Assembly (NCBI GenBank): GCA_949289845.1
Contig: CASEPN010000002.1
Coordinates: 62,001-126,000, forward strand
Direction of reading: 5' to 3'
DNA: 64,000 nt
Source of the DNA: an uncultured Bacillota bacterium
Lineage (GTDB): Bacteria > Bacillota_I > Bacilli_A > RFN20 > CAG-826
The notes under the pieces were generated by a model. It was not told the DNA's origin. It saw only the letters and a program-made list of their open reading frames with translations, and made no database searches. Below are positions 59,940 to 64,000 of this stretch, in pieces (position 1 is the stretch's first letter; each line of letters begins with the position of its first letter). The position numbers and the translations under genes are program-made.

Positions 59940-60860
59940 GAGCCTTCTTTTGATCTCGCCTGCGACGATGGCTGCCTCTCGGAATCCCGGGAGCAGCCGT
60001 TTTTCCTCCCTGTCCTTAAGGGAGCAGTCCCCAATCACGAAGAGGTTACGAGAGGTCTCCTGGACATCGTCATGGAGGTAGCCCTGGAAGTCGATCGAGC
60101 GGGGCGAGGGCAAGGGGAAGGCGGGGTTCTCGCTGACGATCCCATAGAAGACGAGGAGATAGTCGATCCCGTAGATCGCTTGTTCGTTTGTTCCTTCCGT
60201 TTCCCTGAGATAAAGGGCGCGAACCTCTTTCCCTTCGAGCTCGATCCTCGTAGGGGCGTAAGGGGTCAGGATGGATATGGATTTCTCGTCCAGCCTATGG
60301 ATATCCCCGCGGAACTCCGTTCTTCTATGGGATAAAACGATATGGGAAGCGATGCTGGACAAGTCGCGGGCCCAGTCGATCGCCGCGTTTCCTCCTCCCA
60401 GGATCACCACCTTCTTCGCGCGGAACATCTCCGGGTCCTTGACCTTGTAGAGGATGTTCCTGGCCCATCCTTCTCCCTCTAGCCCAAGCTTCCTCGGACG
60501 GTAGATTCCTTTTCCGATTGCCATTATGAGGAAGTCCGCGTGTATTTCCTTCCCGTTGGAAAGGCTTACGGAATAACCACCCCCATCCGGCTCGAAGGAG
60601 ACGACCCTCGTCCCAAATAGGATCTCCTGTCCCTTCGCTTCCTTGACAAGCTGATCGACGGCCTCCTTCGCGCTCAGTCCAGAGAACTCTGGAGGATCTT
60701 CCATCGCCTTCGCCGGGTATAGGGCGCTCATCTGGCCGCCTGGAAAGGAAGAGGCCTCGACGAGGGTCGCGGGAATTCCTTCCTTCCCAAGGAGCCCGGC
60801 GAGCCTTAGTCCAACGGGACCCGCCCCGACGATGACGACCTTTCTTTCCATGCGCTGCAT
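59934..60860 (-). CDS. Ferredoxin/flavodoxin-NADP+ reductase type 2 (YumC-like)
   Basis: 308 aa. FAD-binding GAGPVGLRLAGLLGKEG (about 11-27), GGQMSALYPAKAM, NADPH-binding VVILGGGNAAIDWA (about 149-162), and the second FAD motif LFVIGDC match the thioredoxin-reductase-like fold. The CxxC pair of true thioredoxin reductases is absent between the FAD and NADPH regions, so it is most like YumC-type ferredoxin-NADP reductases. ATG 60860 was chosen; a second ATG nine bases later is possible. TGCTACCAT upstream is an extended -10 candidate (TACCAT 7 nt before the ATG). It is divergent from tsaE. Confidence 0.85.
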   Translation of the reverse strand: MQRMERKVVIVGAGPVGLRLAGLLGKEGIPATLVEASSFPGGQMSALYPAKAMEDPPEFSGLSAKEAVDQLVKEAKGQEILFGTRVVSFEPDGGGYSVSLSNGKEIHADFLIMAIGKGIYRPRKLGLEGEGWARNILYKVKDPEMFRAKKVVILGGGNAAIDWARDLSSIASHIVLSHRRTEFRGDIHRLDEKSISILTPYAPTRIELEGKEVRALYLRETEGTNEQAIYGIDYLLVFYGIVSENPAFPLPSPRSIDFQGYLHDDVQETSRNLFVIGDCSLKDREEKRLLPGFREAAIVAGEIKRRLS

Positions 60861-60889
60861 GGTAGCACGCTCCTGGGAAGCAGTATGTC

Positions 60890-60895
60890 TATAAT
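60890..60895 (+). promoter_or_regulatory. -10 box (TATAAT) of the t6A operon
   Basis: TATAAT ends 14 nt before ATG 60910, so the leader is about 8 nt and carries no Shine-Dalgarno. Confidence 0.55.
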
Positions 60896-60909
60896 TGCAT
60901 CGCTTTCCT

Positions 60910-61383
60910 ATGGAACTGTTGCTTGATGGCTATCTCTTGTTCTCGAGTGAGGAGACAAGGCGCGCGGGCTCGCTTCTCGCCCCTCTTCTCCTTCCCGGGG
61001 ACGTCATTGCCCTCCGCGGGGATCTCGGGGCGGGCAAGACGACCTTCGTCGGAGGGGTCGCCAAGGCCTTGGGGACGAGGGACGAGGTCATTTCCCCGAC
61101 CTTCAACATCATGAAGTGCTATTTCGACGCGAAGCCCGCCCTCTACCACATCGACGCCTATCGCCTGGAAGGACAGATGATCGACATCGGGCTCGACGAG
61201 GCGATCGAAGGGGACGGGGTCTCTTTCATCGAGTGGCCTGACTTCATCCGCCCCCTCATCCCGGAGGACCATCTTGAGATCGAGCTCCTGCACGAAGGGG
61301 ATGTCCGCAGGATGAACGTCCGTTTCGGAGGGAAGAGGTCCCATGAGGTCGCCCTTCGCTTCAAGGAGGCCCTCCATGCCTAG
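60910..61383 (+). CDS. tsaE: tRNA t6A biosynthesis ATPase TsaE
   Basis: 157 aa. Walker A GDLGAGKTTFVGGVA, SPTFNIMKCY, LYHIDAYRLEG and the Walker-B-like FIEWPDFI are the TsaE/YjeE signature. It is the ATPase that reactivates the TsaB-TsaD complex for N6-threonylcarbamoyladenosine synthesis at position 37 of ANN-decoding tRNAs. I chose ATG 60910 (MELLLDGYLLF); a TTG 15 nt earlier would overlap the -10 box. It overlaps tsaB by 8 bp, in the common order tsaE-tsaB-rimI-tsaD. Confidence 0.96.
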   Translation: MELLLDGYLLFSSEETRRAGSLLAPLLLPGDVIALRGDLGAGKTTFVGGVAKALGTRDEVISPTFNIMKCYFDAKPALYHIDAYRLEGQMIDIGLDEAIEGDGVSFIEWPDFIRPLIPEDHLEIELLHEGDVRRMNVRFGGKRSHEVALRFKEALHA

Positions 61384-61975
61384 CCTGCTTCTTGATACGA
61401 GCGACCGCCTTCTCGTCGTTGCCCTCGCGGGTGGTGGAACCATCCTCGACCAGACCGTCGAGGAGGCCTGGCAAAGGCAAAGCGAGCTTCTCGTCCCGAG
61501 GATTCACGAGCTTCTCGAGAGGAACGGAATCTATCCGAAGGAAATCGAATCGGTCGTCTGCTCCAAGGGGCCAGGAAGTTATACCGGGGTGCGGGTCGCG
61601 CTCACGGTGGCCAAGGTGCTCGCCTTCGACCTCTCCATCCCCCTCCATCTCGTCTCCAGCCTCGAGGTGCTGAGGAAGCCCGGGAAGACTTCCCTCTGCC
61701 TGATGAACGCGAGAGCGGGGAGGAGCTACCTCGGGGCCTATTCCCCCTCGGGCGAGAACCTGATTCCCGACCGGATCGTCCAGAACGAGGAAATCGAAGG
61801 AATCCGCGAAAGCCTTGGGAACCCGTCCTTATGCGGCGACCTTTCCTACCTGGGGATCGAAGGCCATCGGGCCGATATCCCCACGAACCTTCTCCTCGCC
61901 CTCCGCGAGGACACCTTGGAGAAGGAGGTTCTTTCCGCGAAGCCCGTCTACCTCAAGGAGACCTACCTCCGATGA
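61376..61975 (+). CDS. tsaB: tRNA t6A biosynthesis protein TsaB
   Basis: 199 aa. LLLDTSDRLLVVALAGGG at the N-terminus, HELLERNGIYPKEIESVVCSKGPGSYTGVRVALTVAK as the ASKHA-fold signature (KGPGSYTGVR), and C-terminal AKPVYLKETYLR. It dimerises with TsaD. AAGGAGG precedes ATG 61376; the stop overlaps rimI as ATGA. A longer in-frame start at 61343 lies within tsaE and is not needed. Confidence 0.95.
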   Translation: MPSLLLDTSDRLLVVALAGGGTILDQTVEEAWQRQSELLVPRIHELLERNGIYPKEIESVVCSKGPGSYTGVRVALTVAKVLAFDLSIPLHLVSSLEVLRKPGKTSLCLMNARAGRSYLGAYSPSGENLIPDRIVQNEEIEGIRESLGNPSLCGDLSYLGIEGHRADIPTNLLLALREDTLEKEVLSAKPVYLKETYLR

Positions 61976-62421
61976 TTACCATCAGGAAGGGGGAGAGGAA
62001 GGACGCCCCGGCGATCGCCCTCCTCGAGAAAGAGGTGATGAAGACCCCGTGGCCGCTCGAGGTGTTCGAGTCGGACCTTGGGGAAGATTCCCCGTGGGTC
62101 TTCCTTGTCGCGGAGGAGGAAGGCGAGCTCCTAGGCTACCTCGACTACATGGTGACCTTCGATAGCTCGACGATCGCCTCCCTCGCCGTCCGGAAGGACG
62201 CCCAGAGGAAGGGGGTCGCCACCCTTCTCCTCGACCGGATGGAGGAGGAACTCCGGAAGGAAGAGGAGGCGGTCCTCACCTCCACCCTCGAGGTCCGGGC
62301 CTCCAACGAGCCTGCCAAGGCGCTTTATCGGAAGAGGGGCTACCTCTTCGTCTGCCGGAAGAAGGGCTACTACGAGGACGGGGAGGACGCCGAGTACTAC
62401 GTGAAGGGGTTGATCTCATGA
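61972..62421 (+). CDS. rimI: Ribosomal-protein S18 alanine N-acetyltransferase RimI
   Basis: 149 aa, GNAT fold. MITIRKGERKDAPAIALLE, acetyl-CoA loop VRKDAQRKGVATLLLDRM (R/QxxGxA), LEVRASNEPAKALYRKRGY and YYEDGEDAEYYVKGL are the RimI pattern. It acetylates the N-terminus of S18, or another protein in Bacilli. Starts inside the tsaB stop (ATGA) and ends overlapping tsaD (ATGA). It is typically placed between tsaB and tsaD. Confidence 0.93.
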   Translation: MITIRKGERKDAPAIALLEKEVMKTPWPLEVFESDLGEDSPWVFLVAEEEGELLGYLDYMVTFDSSTIASLAVRKDAQRKGVATLLLDRMEEELRKEEEAVLTSTLEVRASNEPAKALYRKRGYLFVCRKKGYYEDGEDAEYYVKGLIS

Positions 62422-63431
62422 GCAAGATCCTTGCGATAGAAAGCAGCTGCGACGAGACAGCGGTCGCCATCCTCGCCGAGGGGAAGCTTCTGGCCAACGT
62501 CATCTCCTCCCAGGTGGACGTCCATCGGAAGTACGGAGGAGTGATGCCGGAAGTGGCCTCCAGGCTCCATGCGGAGAACATCGCCGTCTGCCTCAAGGAG
62601 GCCTACGAGAAAAGCGGCCTTTCCGCGAGGGACATGGACGCGGTCGCGGTGACGCGGGGACCGGGCCTCATCGGATGCCTCCATGTAGGTCTCCAGGCAG
62701 CGAAGACGCTCGCCCTCGCTCACGATCTTCCCCTTATTCCAGTTCATCATCTTGCGGGGCACATATACGCGAACGAGTACGTCGGGAAGTTGGAATTCCC
62801 TCTCCTCGCCGTCGTTGTCTCCGGCGGGAACACGGAGCTCGTCCTCATGGACGCGCCCATGTCCTTCCAAGTCATCGGGGAGACGAAGGACGACGCGGTC
62901 GGGGAGTGCTACGACAAGGTCGCGAGGATCCTCGGGCTTCCCTATCCGGGAGGTCTTCCCATCGACCAGCACGCTCAGAAAGGGAAGCATACCTACGACA
63001 TCAGTGAGCCTCTCAAAGGGCAGAAAGGCTATGACTTCTCCTATTCCGGTCTCAAGACCGCGGTGAGCAACCTCGTGAACAATCTCAGGATGAAGGGCGA
63101 GGAGATCCGGCTCGACGACATGTGCCGCTCCTTCCAGGACGTCGCGACGGGAATGATCGTCGACCGGGCGAAAAGGGCGGCCCGCGAGTTCGGGGTGCGC
63201 CAGGTCGTCCTTGCCGGAGGGGTGAGCGCGAACAGCGACCTTCGGAGAAGGATGGAAGAGGAAATCCGCGGGGAGGGGATCGACCTCATTATCCCGCCTC
63301 TCTGGTGCACGACGGATAACGCGGCGATGATCGCGAAGGTGGCGGAGCATCTTTACGAGGAAAGGCTGTTCGCTCCACTCTCCGTCGCCGTCGATCCGAA
63401 CTGGCGAATCGACAAGTTTAGGGAATTCTAG
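62418..63431 (+). CDS. tsaD: tRNA N6-adenosine threonylcarbamoyltransferase TsaD
   Basis: 337 aa, full length. LAIESSCDETAVAIL, GGVMPEVASRLHAENI, VTRGPGLIGCLHVG, metal-binding HHLAGHIYANE (His111, His115), VSGGNTELVLM, the phosphate-binding DDAVGECYDKVARILGLPYPGG and VLAGGVSANSDLR are present. It transfers the threonylcarbamoyl group to A37 of tRNA, with TsaB and TsaE from the same operon. TsaC/Sua5, which makes the donor, is not in this window. A terminator follows. Confidence 0.97.
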   Translation: MSKILAIESSCDETAVAILAEGKLLANVISSQVDVHRKYGGVMPEVASRLHAENIAVCLKEAYEKSGLSARDMDAVAVTRGPGLIGCLHVGLQAAKTLALAHDLPLIPVHHLAGHIYANEYVGKLEFPLLAVVVSGGNTELVLMDAPMSFQVIGETKDDAVGECYDKVARILGLPYPGGLPIDQHAQKGKHTYDISEPLKGQKGYDFSYSGLKTAVSNLVNNLRMKGEEIRLDDMCRSFQDVATGMIVDRAKRAAREFGVRQVVLAGGVSANSDLRRRMEEEIRGEGIDLIIPPLWCTTDNAAMIAKVAEHLYEERLFAPLSVAVDPNWRIDKFREF

Positions 63432-63432
63432 G

Positions 63433-63460
63433 AAAAACGCCGCAGGATTGCGGCGCTTTT
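63433..63460. terminator. Bidirectional terminator after tsaD
   Basis: CGCCGCA and TGCGGCG form a 7-bp stem with loop GGAT, flanked by AAAAA on one side and CTTTT on the other, so it can serve both tsaD and the convergent gene. Confidence 0.9.
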
Positions 63461-63470
63461 CACATATCAA

Positions 63471-64000
63471 TTACTCCAGGCTGATGTGGAGGGCGTGGAG
63501 GTAGATGGCTCTTCCGGCCTCCGGGTCCGGCGTCAGCTCGAAGCGGTATCCTGTCTCTTCGAGGGTCCATGTGCAGACGCAGACTTTCTTCTCGAAGATT
63601 CCGTATTCCTCGTTCGTGTAGGAGGGGATGGATTCCTTGCTTTCGCTCGCCTCGATGGAACCCTCTCCGCCCTTGCCTGACGCGGAGAGGAGGAGATGTC
63701 CCATCCCTACCCATTCGTTGGAATCGTCCTCCTGGACAAGGACGACCTTGTTGAACGCGTGGTCGCTTTCCAGACGGATGTAGGAGTCTTCCTTCTTGAT
63801 CTGGATTGTGCCGGCGTCATCGCCTCCGCCCTGCATGATGTTCCGGTAGGCAAGAGTCGCTCCGTCGACCTCCAGGGTGCTTGCCTCAGGGTAGGAGCCG
63901 GCGTTCGGGGCGGGGCAATCCTCCGGAAGAAAGAGGACGTCCGCGCTTTCGACCGGAGTGTCGTCAACGGACGAGGAGGACGAGGGATCTTCGAGGAGCG
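63471..64000 (-). CDS. Surface lipoprotein-like protein, C-terminal part (cut by window edge)
   Basis: The frame is open from the right edge of the window to TAA 63473-63471 (about 176 codons) and its start lies outside. It contains a five-serine linker (PSSSSSVDD), as in the other lipoproteins of this region, then an all-beta-like domain with TLEVDGATLAYRN, IKKEDSYIRLESDHAFNKVV and a C-terminal GYRFELTPDPEAGRAIYLHA. The N-terminal signal and lipobox are expected beyond the window. Function unknown. An internal ATG at 63836 would remove the linker and is not a convincing start. Confidence 0.65.
   Translation of the reverse strand, partial: LLEDPSSSSSVDDTPVESADVLFLPEDCPAPNAGSYPEASTLEVDGATLAYRNIMQGGGDDAGTIQIKKEDSYIRLESDHAFNKVVLVQEDDSNEWVGMGHLLLSASGKGGEGSIEASESKESIPSYTNEEYGIFEKKVCVCTWTLEETGYRFELTPDPEAGRAIYLHALHISLE

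Noticed and set aside
59934-60860. Thioredoxin reductase
   Set aside because: The redox-active CxxC between the FAD and NADPH domains is absent; a YumC-type ferredoxin-NADP reductase fits better.

Overview
The window is a compact, high-GC (roughly 60%) bacterial chromosome segment using the standard code (TGA is a stop in many genes, for example dnaB and tsaB). The block gdpP-rplI-dnaB-walJ-rlmH, the YesM/YesN-type two-component pair, poly-Ser lipoproteins and a SipW-type signal peptidase point to an uncultured Bacillota of class Bacilli. A tmRNA tag ending in YAAA and an over-long UgpC/MsmK-type ATPase recall the mollicute side of that class. This placement is inference; no rRNA gene is present.

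Layout. 1-3 kb: the cut-off start of an AbiEi-antitoxin-like gene, then tldD/tldE. 3-9.7 kb: a small unknown protein, a metallo-beta-lactamase-fold hydrolase, then the housekeeping run gdpP, rplI, dnaB, walJ, rlmH. 9.7-14.4 kb: a Cof-type phosphatase, a small unknown protein, a degenerate UDP-glucose-dehydrogenase-like protein, a lipoprotein with three GTW repeats and a membrane protein. 15-19.8 kb (minus strand): three exported proteins with SipW-type signal sequences followed by a SipW-type signal peptidase, which looks like a surface-fibre or matrix operon. 20.1-24.7 kb: tmRNA (ssrA) and two secreted proteins.

25-46.2 kb is a carbohydrate island, almost all on the minus strand. It holds pgmB, two GH65 glycoside phosphorylases, a sugar ABC transporter (two permeases and a binding lipoprotein), a kinase-less sensor, a YesM-like kinase, an AraC-type response regulator, a large anchored surface protein, two beta-helix lipoproteins and the transporter ATPase. 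The inferred flow is: surface attack on an alpha-glucan, ABC import of oligosaccharides, phosphorolysis to beta-glucose-1-phosphate, PgmB to glucose-6-phosphate, glycolysis (enolase lies next door).

47.8-55.4 kb is a surface-polysaccharide cluster: a GT-D-fold glycosyltransferase, a Wzy-like membrane protein, a lipoprotein, a TupA-like ATP-grasp enzyme and three GT4-type glycosyltransferases. 55.4-64 kb: ung, a TPP riboswitch controlling a ThiT-type thiamine transporter with an extra N-terminal membrane domain, a DUF3137-like protein, a DUF47 protein, a DUF402 phosphatase, a ferredoxin-NADP-reductase-like flavoprotein, the tsaE-tsaB-rimI-tsaD operon for tRNA t6A, and a cut-off lipoprotein.

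Two themes run through the window. Many first genes of transcription units have a TATAAT-like box only 6-10 nt before the start codon and no Shine-Dalgarno, which predicts leaderless mRNAs; internal genes have AGGAGG-type sites or ATGA/GTGA stop-start overlaps. Convergent neighbours repeatedly overlap at their stop codons with no room for a terminator. No insertion sequence, CRISPR array, rRNA or ordinary tRNA gene was seen.
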